Assembly: GCF_023369855.1 (NCBI RefSeq)
Contig: NZ_JAMBPP010000015.1
Location: 29,028 to 93,027 of the forward strand
Reading direction: 5' to 3'
Length of the DNA: 64,000 bases
DNA from: Actinotalea alkalitolerans
Lineage (GTDB): Bacteria; Actinomycetota; Actinomycetes; Actinomycetales; Cellulomonadaceae
Shown: in pieces, positions 53,463-61,762 of the stretch
How the letters are laid out: every line of letters starts with the position of its first letter
How positions within the stretch are numbered: the first letter of the stretch is position 1
Made by a program: the position numbers and the translations under genes
Notes under the pieces: model-generated
Seen by the model: the letters and a program-made list of their open reading frames with translations, nothing else
What the model was told of the DNA's origin: nothing
Database searches by the model: none

Positions 53463-54513
53463 GGTCCTTCTTCTGGGAGTACGCCACCATCCCTGTGGGA
53501 TCGGCGTAGCCCACAGCCATCAGCATGATGATGCGCTCGTGCGGAGCGAGGCCGAGGGTCTTGGACATCGTGCGCTCGAGCGGCTCGAAGTCGGGCCAGT
53601 TGATGACGCTCGAGCTCAGCCCGAGCGTCTCTAGGGCGTACATGAAGCCCATCGAGGCCAGTGCCGCATCGATGTAGATGACATGTCGGTCACGCGGGGA
53701 GAAGTAGCTGTCCAGCCGCCCCTTGACCACGATGAGCGTGGGGATCTGGTGGGAGTACCCGGCCGACCCGAACGGGATGGCGCCCACCTTCTTGACCATC
53801 TCCGGGTCGTCGAACACGAGGTACTCGTACGGCAGCCGGTTGCACGCGCTCGGTGACTGCCGACCTACGGCCAGTGCCTTGTCGATGAGGTCCCGGTCGA
53901 CCGGCTTGTCCAGGAACCAGCGCACGGACCGGCGCTGGTGCGAGAGCGCGAGCAGCTGGTCGTAGGTGACGCCGCTGGGCGTGATCGACCCGTGCTCGTA
54001 CGGCTTGACGGTGCCGTCGGTCGGGGTGTGAGCGAGCGACACGAATAGGGCGCGCGCCCGGTCCACGACCGGGTCGGGGACGGTGATGATCTCGAAGTAC
54101 TCCGCGAGCACGTCATGGGCCCACTGGATCTCGCTCGCGTCGAGCACCGGGTCCTGCGGCCGACGGCTGACGGCTGTCCGGTAGAACTCGACGGTCTCAA
54201 GGATGTAGTCCCGCGCGAAGGCGTCGCGACGGGGACGCATGAGGATCCCCTTCTCGAGCCGGTGGACGTTGCGCCGCAGCTCGACGTGGGAGGTGCGGCT
54301 GCGCCGCAGGTTCTCGTAGTAGGTCCGGCGACCCGAGAGCACGGCAAACTGCTCACGGTTGAACGTCACGAAGCCGGGCAGCGAGTAGAGGGTCGCCCCC
54401 AGGCGGCTCGACCCGGCGACGGCCAGGACACCGCGGTTGGCGGTCTCGTAGGACTTCCGGACGGCGGGGATCGCCAGCAGCTGCTTGGCGATCCGCTTCA
54501 ACTTCTTGATCAC
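53425..54513 (-). CDS. Nitroreductase-family flavoprotein
   Basis: A 362-residue protein whose C-terminal two thirds is a nitroreductase fold with the FMN-contact motif HQRRSVRWFLDKPVDRDLID and SPSACNRLPYEYLVFDDPE; the C-terminus GLAPHERIIMLMAVGYADP is also typical. The first 130 residues are helical, basic and not part of the usual enzyme. GTG at 54513 has GAGGAC upstream; a longer frame exists. It is embedded in a polysaccharide operon with pyruvyltransferase, where similar pairs occur in Actinobacteria. The reaction is unknown; redox modification of a polymer sugar or lipid is one possibility. Confidence 0.88.
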   Translation of the reverse strand: MIKKLKRIAKQLLAIPAVRKSYETANRGVLAVAGSSRLGATLYSLPGFVTFNREQFAVLSGRRTYYENLRRSRTSHVELRRNVHRLEKGILMRPRRDAFARDYILETVEFYRTAVSRRPQDPVLDASEIQWAHDVLAEYFEIITVPDPVVDRARALFVSLAHTPTDGTVKPYEHGSITPSGVTYDQLLALSHQRRSVRWFLDKPVDRDLIDKALAVGRQSPSACNRLPYEYLVFDDPEMVKKVGAIPFGSAGYSHQIPTLIVVKGRLDSYFSPRDRHVIYIDAALASMGFMYALETLGLSSSVINWPDFEPLERTMSKTLGLAPHERIIMLMAVGYADPTGMVAYSQKKDLDVLRRFNPLDS

Positions 54514-54632
54514 AGGTGTCCTCAGTATGACGACGGCGCGTGCCGCGTGGGTGTGCCGGCCGAGCAGCACATCCGCTCTCGGCTCCGCTTCCGACTGGCG
54601 AGTCTACCGGCGCCCCAAGGCCCTGAGGCCGT

Positions 54633-55577
54633 TCATCGGCGGTACTGCATCTCCTTGATGCGTTCGAGCTGCTCCTCGATCAGCACCCGATTGGTGCGCT
54701 GCAGGTCGGACAGCACACCGAGCGCCAGCGAGAGCAGGGCGGCCACGGCCATGATCGCACCGTAGATGAGCGACTGGACGTTCCCCGAGGTGTCGTAGCC
54801 GAGCAGCCAGATGGCGAGGAACCTCACCAGCGGGACCGCAGCCATCACCCCGAAGAAGATGGCCAGCGTCGCGAAGATCACGTAGGGCTTGAACATCAGG
54901 TAGCTGCGCGTGATCGCCGAGCCGGACTTCGCCATGTGATGGAAGATGTTCTTGAACAGCCGGGACTCACGCGTCTTGGCGTTGGTCACCACCGGGATGC
55001 TCTCGATCCGCAGGCGCTTGTTGCCTGCCTGGATGATCGTCTCCATGCAGTAGCTGAATTGCGTCACGACGTTCAGGCGAAGCAGCGAAGCCCTGGAGTA
55101 GGCACGGAAGCCGCTCGCGGCGTCCGGGAGCTCGGTGCTGGCTGCCCTGTTGACGATGTGGCTCCCGAAGCGCTGCATGAGCTTCTTGAACGGCGAGAAG
55201 TGCGCAATCGTCTGGGTCTGCCGGTCGGCGATGACGATGTCCGCCGTCCCGGCCAGGATGGGCTTGACCAGGTCCCCGATGCGGTCCTGCGGGTACTGGT
55301 TGTCGCCGTCGGTGTTGACGACGATGTCGGCGCCCTGGGCCAGGGCGTAGTCGACGCCGTCACGGAAGGACCTGGCAAGCCCCATGTTCCGTGTGTGATG
55401 GACGAAGTGCCGTACACCGTGCTCTCTGGCCACCTCGAGGGTGCGATCCGTCGAGCCGTCGTCGATGACGAGGATCTCGAGCTCGTCGACACCCTCGATC
55501 TCGGTGGGGATCGACTCGAGTACCGTCGCGAGCGTCTCCTCCTCGTTGAGGCAGGGGACCTGGATGAAGACCTTCAT
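54633..55577 (-). CDS. GT2 glycosyltransferase with two C-terminal membrane helices
   Basis: A 314-residue polyprenyl-phosphate-sugar synthase-like enzyme: FIQVPCLNEEETLATVLESI, LVIDDGSTDRTLEVA, the metal site NTDGDNQYPQDRI and DAASGFRAYSRASLL. Two helices (YVIFATLAIFFGVMAAVPLV and YGAIMAVAALLSLALGVLSD) end the protein, as in GtrB-type enzymes that make undecaprenyl-phosphate glucose. A GtrB-like donor enzyme fits the GT-C-like proteins just upstream. AGGA precedes the ATG. Confidence 0.93.
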   Translation of the reverse strand: MKVFIQVPCLNEEETLATVLESIPTEIEGVDELEILVIDDGSTDRTLEVAREHGVRHFVHHTRNMGLARSFRDGVDYALAQGADIVVNTDGDNQYPQDRIGDLVKPILAGTADIVIADRQTQTIAHFSPFKKLMQRFGSHIVNRAASTELPDAASGFRAYSRASLLRLNVVTQFSYCMETIIQAGNKRLRIESIPVVTNAKTRESRLFKNIFHHMAKSGSAITRSYLMFKPYVIFATLAIFFGVMAAVPLVRFLAIWLLGYDTSGNVQSLIYGAIMAVAALLSLALGVLSDLQRTNRVLIEEQLERIKEMQYRR

Positions 55578-55707
55578 GGGAGTCCTGTTCGGCGGAGCGT
55601 AGGGGCGCTGGTCCTGGGGCGACGATCATCGTCAGCGCCTGGCCGGCGCATCAGGTTAACAAGGCGCGCAGCCCTCACGGACTGCGTAGTTCCGAGGCCG
55701 TACGCGG

Positions 55708-57465
55708 TCACGGTGTCTCGAGGCCGCCCGACGCGGCGAGCTCGTCGAGCAGGTCACCGGGAAGCACCCAGAGCGCGTTGTCGAACAAGCCGGTGTCGTC
55801 CGCGACCTTGCGCGCGCCCAGGGCCTCGGCCCGTGGCCACTCCTTGCGTGCGATGACCAGCTCGGTCGGCGGATCCGAGGCATCGCTGTCGAACACCTCG
55901 ACCGTGCGCGGGGCGAGCCAGAACTGATAGGCGTTCCGGCTCACGGTGTCCCCGCCCCCCTCGACCGTCGTGGTGTCGGCGGTGTCGAAGGACACCGGCC
56001 CGTCGGTCAGCTCGGCGACGTCCTCGCGCAGGGTGAAAGAGTCGTACCAGGCGGCGTAGAAGGGTCGCAGCGTCTTCGCCTCTCCCAGCACTGACCCGCC
56101 GACCAGGACCACCGCGACGACCCCCAGCACTGCGTGTGATGCCCATCGGCGCTGCACCAGGCTGAGCGTCAGGACGACGGCGGCGAGAACGGTCGCTGCC
56201 ACCCAGGGCCCGGTCGAGGCGGTTGTCACGTTGGGCCAGTCCCAATGGAGGAGGCCCGAGACGTTCAGCGGAACCCACCACGTGCCCGGTCCCGACGGGA
56301 TCCTCGGCACGACGGCGAGCAGGAACGCCCCGGCGACCACCGCAGCGGCGGCAGCAGCACCCCGCACGGTCTGCCGCTGCGCTCGCCTGACCACGACCGC
56401 GAGTCCGACGACCGAGAGGATCGTCGCAAACGGGTCGAGGTACCGGCCGTAGGCGAACGTGTCGATCCGTGTCGCGGTCTCACCGACGACGGCCGAGATC
56501 CACACGACGCTCACCATCGTCGCCCCAGCGACAGCCAGTGCCGCCCAGACCTCGACCGACAGTCGGCGCGCACGGAGGTGCCGCCCCGCCGCCACGAGAA
56601 GGACGGTCAACCCGATCATCGACAAGCCGAGCCAGCTGACGACGGCATACCAAGCCTGGCCGGTACCAGCCACCACCGCCTGCCCGGGGTCGAGTGAGAG
56701 CAGCCGTAGGATCCCCCTCTCCTCGCGACCTGCGCCCTCGAGGTACATCTGGCCGGCCACCCACTGGTTGAGTGCGTACATCGGCACCGCGAGGGCGACC
56801 GCACAACCGATCCCGGTCACGGCCGACCATGTTCCGCGCACGGCGAGCATGGCGAACCAGAGCATGCAGACGAGCAGCACCGGTAGCGTCCGGCCGTGCG
56901 TGAGGAAGAGCATCGCGGCAGTCGACCCGAGGAGAGCTGCTCGCCCGTGCGTCGGATGCTCGGCATAGCGCCACGCCGCCAGCACGGTGCCCGCGAGGAC
57001 GAGCGTGAGGAGGTTCTCCGCCAGTGCATAGCCCGAGGTCAGGACGCGCGCCGGAGCGGCGCTCACCACCGCCGCAACAGTCACGGCTGCCGGGAGGGAT
57101 AGTCCGGTCCGTCGGGCGATCGCCGTGAGAGGCACGATCAGAGCGAGCCCGCACACCACCGACAGCCCGACCGCCGCCTGGTAAACGGTCGCCGGGTCCT
57201 GGGTCAACCACCAGATCGGCACGATCAGCAGCGACCAGCCGAGATAGTAGCTCGTGAAGGAGAGGTCACGCGGCTCGCCGACGCCCGCCAACAGCTGGGC
57301 GTTCGACAGGTAGCCGACCTCGTCGGTGTAGTAGATCGGGCCTGAGGCGTCCGCAGCGGTGTAGAGCTGGACCACGACAGCGGCCAGCACAGCTGCGGCC
57401 GCCATCGCCCACGACGCCGCCTCTCCCCGCGTGCGCGAACGCCAGCGGTGCGTTGCCTCACTCAC
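55708..57465 (-). CDS. GT-C-like polytopic membrane protein (tandem paralogue 2)
   Basis: A 585-residue protein with about 12 membrane helices and a soluble extracytoplasmic C-terminus of about 110 residues. The first outside loop has YYTDEVGYLSNAQLLAGVGE, where the D-E pair is placed as in GT-C glycosyltransferases. It shares long identical stretches with the gene at 57458, e.g. TQDPATVY and AYGRYLDPF, so the two arose by duplication. I start at the GTG at 57465 (VSEATHRW), overlapping the upstream gene by 8 bases. Confidence 0.87.
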   Translation of the reverse strand: MSEATHRWRSRTRGEAASWAMAAAAVLAAVVVQLYTAADASGPIYYTDEVGYLSNAQLLAGVGEPRDLSFTSYYLGWSLLIVPIWWLTQDPATVYQAAVGLSVVCGLALIVPLTAIARRTGLSLPAAVTVAAVVSAAPARVLTSGYALAENLLTLVLAGTVLAAWRYAEHPTHGRAALLGSTAAMLFLTHGRTLPVLLVCMLWFAMLAVRGTWSAVTGIGCAVALAVPMYALNQWVAGQMYLEGAGREERGILRLLSLDPGQAVVAGTGQAWYAVVSWLGLSMIGLTVLLVAAGRHLRARRLSVEVWAALAVAGATMVSVVWISAVVGETATRIDTFAYGRYLDPFATILSVVGLAVVVRRAQRQTVRGAAAAAAVVAGAFLLAVVPRIPSGPGTWWVPLNVSGLLHWDWPNVTTASTGPWVAATVLAAVVLTLSLVQRRWASHAVLGVVAVVLVGGSVLGEAKTLRPFYAAWYDSFTLREDVAELTDGPVSFDTADTTTVEGGGDTVSRNAYQFWLAPRTVEVFDSDASDPPTELVIARKEWPRAEALGARKVADDTGLFDNALWVLPGDLLDELAASGGLETP

Positions 57466-59239
57466 GAGTGATCGTGCCCGAAGCGACGAGCCTGTCCTGG
57501 AGATCGCCGTCGAGGACCCACACCGCGTTACTGCCGAAAGCCTCGACGCGGACCGCATCCATCCAGACGCCACCTTCGCGGTCAGCCCGCGAGATCACGA
57601 CGTCGGTGGGTGGCTCGTCCGTCTCACTGCGGAACACCTCGACCTCTCGCGACCCGAGCCAGAACTGGTACAGGTTCTGACTGCGGACGTCGGAGCCGGT
57701 TCGGTCGAAGGAGATCGGGTGGTCGCCGAGCGTCTCGATCGCCCCGAAGAGCGGTGCGGCGCCGTCGTTGATCTCGTTGAAGCGCGCGACTGAGCTGCGA
57801 TCGGCCGACAACGACATCACGACGAAGGACGCGGCGACCGCCGCGACGCCGAGCCAGGGCGCACGCCGGGTGAGCGCGAGCACAGCGACCAGAAGAGCCG
57901 CCGTCAGCGCCAAGGGCACCCATGGTGGCGTCCACTCCTCGAGATGCTGGGGCCAGGGCCACCCCAGGAGGCCGGCGACGTTGATCGTCCCCCACCATCC
58001 GCCGTCGGGCACCCTCGGCACGACAAGGACCAGGAATCCGGCAGAGAGTGCTGTGGTCGCAGCCAAGAGGCCGAGTCCCACCCGGGCGGACAGTCCGCCG
58101 ACGACCAGGACGAGACCGACCAGCGCGAGCACCTGCGAGAAGGGATCGAGATAGCGGCCGTAGGCAACGATGTCCAGCCGAGCGCTGCCTCGGGCGATCG
58201 TTCGTGCGATGAACAGCACGCTGATCGCTGCCACCCCCAGGACCACGAAGGCATACCAGGTCGCAACGTCGGGCCGGCCCCGGCGGATCTCACGGTGAGC
58301 GGCAGCGGCGACGGCGATCGCTCCGAGGATCGCGAGGCCTGCCCAGGCCGTCGACAGGTACCAGGACTGCCCCAGCACCGAGCGGACGATCGCCTGCGGC
58401 GTCCCCTCGAGCATTCTTGACACCGCGCTCGACTCCCGTCCTCCGACGGACTCGTAGAGCTGAGAGGTCATCCAGGCGTAGATCAGGTACCCGGTCCCCG
58501 CGCCGATGGCGGTGGTGACGAACCCGACCATCCCGACTCGGACTTGGCGACGCACGATCAGCCAGACGAACCACGCGGCGGTTGCCACCACGATGGGCAC
58601 GGTTCGTCCGTGACTGAAGAACGTGTAGGCCGCCGCCAGTCCGAGGACGACCGCGCGCCAGGCCGTAGTGCGGTCCGAGAACCTCAGCGCCGCCCAGACG
58701 GTCAGACACACCATGAGCGCAAGGAAGTTCTCACTGAGCGCATAGTTCGACATCACGGTGCGGGCGGGTGCGAGCGTGACGATCGCGGCCAGCGCGAACG
58801 AGACGTCGCCTCGGGCCCCCAGCGCCCGAGCGATCGCAGCAAGAGGCACCACCGCTGCCACAGCACACACGGCAGAGAGCGTCACCGCGGCGCGGTAGAC
58901 GGTCGCCGGGTCCTGAGTCATCCACCAGATGGGCGCCAGAACGACCGACCAGCCGGGGTAGTAGCCGAGGTTGGCGAGCTGCCACGGCTCGCCGACGCCG
59001 GCGAGCACACGGGCGTTGGCGAGGACACCGATCTCGTCGTCGGTCCAGACCGGCGCACCCGAGCCGATCGACACCCAACCGTGGATCGCGGCTCCCAGCG
59101 CGACCAGGACGATGCTCGCACCGAGAGCCCATGGGCGGTAGTGTCGCGACCGCCCTGGTCTGGCACGTCGTCCGGGACGCGGGTCGGCGGCCTCGCCGAC
59201 GTGTGCCGCGTCCTGCTGCCTTGCAGTGCTGTCCGACAT
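57458..59239 (-). CDS. GT-C-like polytopic membrane protein (tandem paralogue 1)
   Basis: A 593-residue protein with the same architecture as its neighbour: a basic cytoplasmic N-terminus of about 45 residues, about 12 membrane helices, the loop VWTDDEIGVLANARVLAGVG and an extracytoplasmic C-terminal domain (SQNLYQFWLGSREVEVF). Probably transfers a sugar from a polyprenyl-phosphate carrier to the growing polymer, by analogy with GT-C enzymes. AGGA lies before the ATG at 59239; longer frames exist but overlap the divergent glycosyltransferase. Confidence 0.87.
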   Translation of the reverse strand: MSDSTARQQDAAHVGEAADPRPGRRARPGRSRHYRPWALGASIVLVALGAAIHGWVSIGSGAPVWTDDEIGVLANARVLAGVGEPWQLANLGYYPGWSVVLAPIWWMTQDPATVYRAAVTLSAVCAVAAVVPLAAIARALGARGDVSFALAAIVTLAPARTVMSNYALSENFLALMVCLTVWAALRFSDRTTAWRAVVLGLAAAYTFFSHGRTVPIVVATAAWFVWLIVRRQVRVGMVGFVTTAIGAGTGYLIYAWMTSQLYESVGGRESSAVSRMLEGTPQAIVRSVLGQSWYLSTAWAGLAILGAIAVAAAAHREIRRGRPDVATWYAFVVLGVAAISVLFIARTIARGSARLDIVAYGRYLDPFSQVLALVGLVLVVGGLSARVGLGLLAATTALSAGFLVLVVPRVPDGGWWGTINVAGLLGWPWPQHLEEWTPPWVPLALTAALLVAVLALTRRAPWLGVAAVAASFVVMSLSADRSSVARFNEINDGAAPLFGAIETLGDHPISFDRTGSDVRSQNLYQFWLGSREVEVFRSETDEPPTDVVISRADREGGVWMDAVRVEAFGSNAVWVLDGDLQDRLVASGTITRE

Positions 59240-59341
59240 CACGATCCTGGATTGCGGGGCTGGGTCGGCGCAGTCTATCCGCGCGCGGACCAGAGCGACT
59301 CGCCGGCCCCCGCCGGCGGAACGAGGGAGCCCGGAGGGTCC

Positions 59342-61762
59342 ATGCACGTCTGCACCGCCGCGACGTCGCGGTCAGCCAGCACCTCCCGCCGCCTTGCTGC
59401 ACACCTCGCCGAGATCCCTGGTGTCTCGATGACGCTCGTCGACCTCGACGGAGCCCTGGTCGACGACCTCGGGCCGAACGTGGAGGTCATCCCGGTAGAA
59501 ACGGTTGTCCCCGACCGTCGGTGGCTGCACTCCCGTGCGGCATACCTCGACCGGGACGGCTTCCTGGCCTGGATCCAGCCGGTCATCCTGCGATGGGCCC
59601 TCGACCGATGTGAGAGCAGCGTCTGGGTCTCACCGTCGAGCCTCGTCCTCGCGGACCTGGAGGACGTCGCCCGCCTGGCTCACGAGCACGGCACGGTCCT
59701 GCTCCCCCGTGCTCCCGGGCCGCTGCCCCCCGACCGCTCCGAACCACGGCCCGAGGACCTGCTGGGTGCAGGCCTGTTCACCACGTCCCTCGTCGGCGTC
59801 GGTCAGCTCTCTCGCCCAGCGCTCGAGCGCTGGGCGGACCGCTGCGCCGCCGACGTGGTTGGTCGCCCCTGGCTCGACGAGATCTCGACGTCGCCCGATC
59901 ACATGGTGCTGCACGACGACGGGCTCGCAGTGAGCGCCTGGTCGGTTGGTCACGACACCGTCGTCGTGGACGGCGACACCGGCGTGCCGATGCTGCGGGG
60001 GCGCCGTGTCCGGCACGTCGACCTCAGTGGCTTCGACCCGGACCGACCGTGGCTGCTCGACGCGAGGCTGACCGCACCCCGGGTCCTGCTGAGCCGCCAG
60101 CCGGCGCTCGCGCGGGTGTGCCGCGACCACGGCACACAGCTCCGCGCCGATGCCTCCGCCCGTGCGACGAGGCCCGCCGGAGCCGTCGAGCACGACCCGC
60201 TCGAGGCCCAGGCCCGCAGAGCGTACCGCCGGGCGCTCGACGAAGGGCAGAACGTTCCCGACCCCCTCGACCCGGCGGACCATGACTCGTTCGTCGACTG
60301 GCTGCTGGATCCCCTGCCGGGCACGTCACCAACGCTCACCCGCTACATCCACACGATCTACCTCGACCGTCCTGACCTTCAGGCTGCCATCCCAGGGGTC
60401 CCCGACCTGCACGTGCGTGAGCTGCTCACGTGGGCTGACCGGTACGGCCGGGACGAGGAAGGGTACGATCCTGCGCTGATCGACCGGTCCCTCGCGCTCG
60501 CAGCCCCCCGGGATGCCGGAAGGGACGTCACCACTGACCCGCACGCTCCTGCCGGCCCGGCCCCGGAGGGGGTCAACGTGGTGGGCTACCTGCGCGGTGA
60601 GCTGGGTGTCGGAGAGTCAGCGCGTCTTGTGCTCACGGCACTGGCCGCAGCAGGCACACCGCACCGCACGATCGCCGTCTCCCGCAACCTCCAGAGCCGA
60701 CAGGGCGCGGCGTTCCAGGCGGGCGACGAAGAGGGCGAGCCGTACGACATCACCCTGTTGTGCGTGAACGCCGACATGACGGCCGACATCTCAGCCCTGG
60801 TTCCCGAGCTCCTCACCGCGAGGTACCGGATCGGTATGTGGTACTGGGAGGTCGAGGACTTCCCACCCGCACTCCGCAGTGCCTTCGCCCATGTCGACGA
60901 GGTCTGGGTGGCGACCGACTTCGTGCGCGAGGCGATCTCACGACACACCGCTCTGCCGGTCCGGACGGTCCCCCCACCCCTTCCTGTCCCCTCGTCCTCG
61001 ACGGCGGTGAGCCGCGCCGACCTGGGCCTGCCCGACGGCTTCCTGTTCCTGTTCAGCTTCGACTTCCTCAGCGGCATGGAGCGAAAGAACCCGCTCGGTC
61101 TGATCGATGCGTTCCGTCGGGCCTTCCCCCGCGGAGCCGGTCCCACCCTGGTGATCAAGACGATCAACGCCACGCGCAAGATGGCTGATGCGGAGCGCCT
61201 CCGCATCAGGGTGGCGGACGAGCCCGACGTGCTCCTCATCGAGGAGTACCTCGACTCCGAACGGCGTGACGCCCTGACCCAGCACGCGGACTGCTACGTG
61301 TCGCTGCACCGCGCCGAAGGCCTGGGCCTGACGCTGGCCGAGGCCATGGCGCTCGGGAAGCCCGTCGTGGCGACCGGGTACAGCGGAAACCTGGACTTCA
61401 TGACGCCGCAGAACAGCTTCTTGGTGCCGTGGACGCCGGTTCCGGTGCCGCCGGGGTGCGAGCCCTACCCGGCCGGGTCACCCTGGGCCGATCCGGACGT
61501 GGATGCGGCGGCCGCGGCGCTGCGCGCAGTCGCCGACGACCCGGAAGCAGCCGCCGCCGTGGGGCGCCGGGCCGCAGCGGACATCCGCGAGCGGCACTCG
61601 GCCGCCATCTCCGGTCACCGCGTCGCGGCTCGGCTCGAGGAGATCCGCATGACCAGGTCAGAGCCTGAGCCGCCTCGAGCGTCTCGGACGCACGGCACCC
61701 TGGGCGCCCTGCGCCCGAGACGCTGGAGACGCGATCGCGCAGGGCAACCCCCGAGCCGCTAG
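59342..61762 (+). CDS. Large multi-domain glycosyltransferase (GT4-type C-terminal half)
   Basis: An 806-residue cytosolic protein. The N-terminal ~270 residues resemble a GT-A/GT8-like nucleotide-sugar domain (MHVCTAATSRS, LRWALDRCESSVWVSPSSLV) though the metal DxD is not obvious. A linker domain (about 280-400) precedes a GT-B domain starting at about residue 409 with GVNVVGYLRGELGVGESARL; the donor-site motif EGLGLTLAEAMALGKP (E-x7-E) is near residue 660 and the conserved SFDFLSGMERKNPLGLIDAF lies before it. An excellent GGAGGG precedes the ATG. Its TAG stop shares the CTAG sequence with the convergent gene. Confidence 0.91.
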   Translation: MHVCTAATSRSASTSRRLAAHLAEIPGVSMTLVDLDGALVDDLGPNVEVIPVETVVPDRRWLHSRAAYLDRDGFLAWIQPVILRWALDRCESSVWVSPSSLVLADLEDVARLAHEHGTVLLPRAPGPLPPDRSEPRPEDLLGAGLFTTSLVGVGQLSRPALERWADRCAADVVGRPWLDEISTSPDHMVLHDDGLAVSAWSVGHDTVVVDGDTGVPMLRGRRVRHVDLSGFDPDRPWLLDARLTAPRVLLSRQPALARVCRDHGTQLRADASARATRPAGAVEHDPLEAQARRAYRRALDEGQNVPDPLDPADHDSFVDWLLDPLPGTSPTLTRYIHTIYLDRPDLQAAIPGVPDLHVRELLTWADRYGRDEEGYDPALIDRSLALAAPRDAGRDVTTDPHAPAGPAPEGVNVVGYLRGELGVGESARLVLTALAAAGTPHRTIAVSRNLQSRQGAAFQAGDEEGEPYDITLLCVNADMTADISALVPELLTARYRIGMWYWEVEDFPPALRSAFAHVDEVWVATDFVREAISRHTALPVRTVPPPLPVPSSSTAVSRADLGLPDGFLFLFSFDFLSGMERKNPLGLIDAFRRAFPRGAGPTLVIKTINATRKMADAERLRIRVADEPDVLLIEEYLDSERRDALTQHADCYVSLHRAEGLGLTLAEAMALGKPVVATGYSGNLDFMTPQNSFLVPWTPVPVPPGCEPYPAGSPWADPDVDAAAAALRAVADDPEAAAAVGRRAAADIRERHSAAISGHRVAARLEEIRMTRSEPEPPRASRTHGTLGALRPRRWRRDRAGQPPSR

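Noticed and set aside
58544..59341. N-terminal extension of the large glycosyltransferase up to 58544
   Set aside because: The extra sequence is antisense to the GT-C-like gene and of Arg/His/Asp low complexity; the ATG at 59342 has a strong GGAGGG site and starts family-like sequence.
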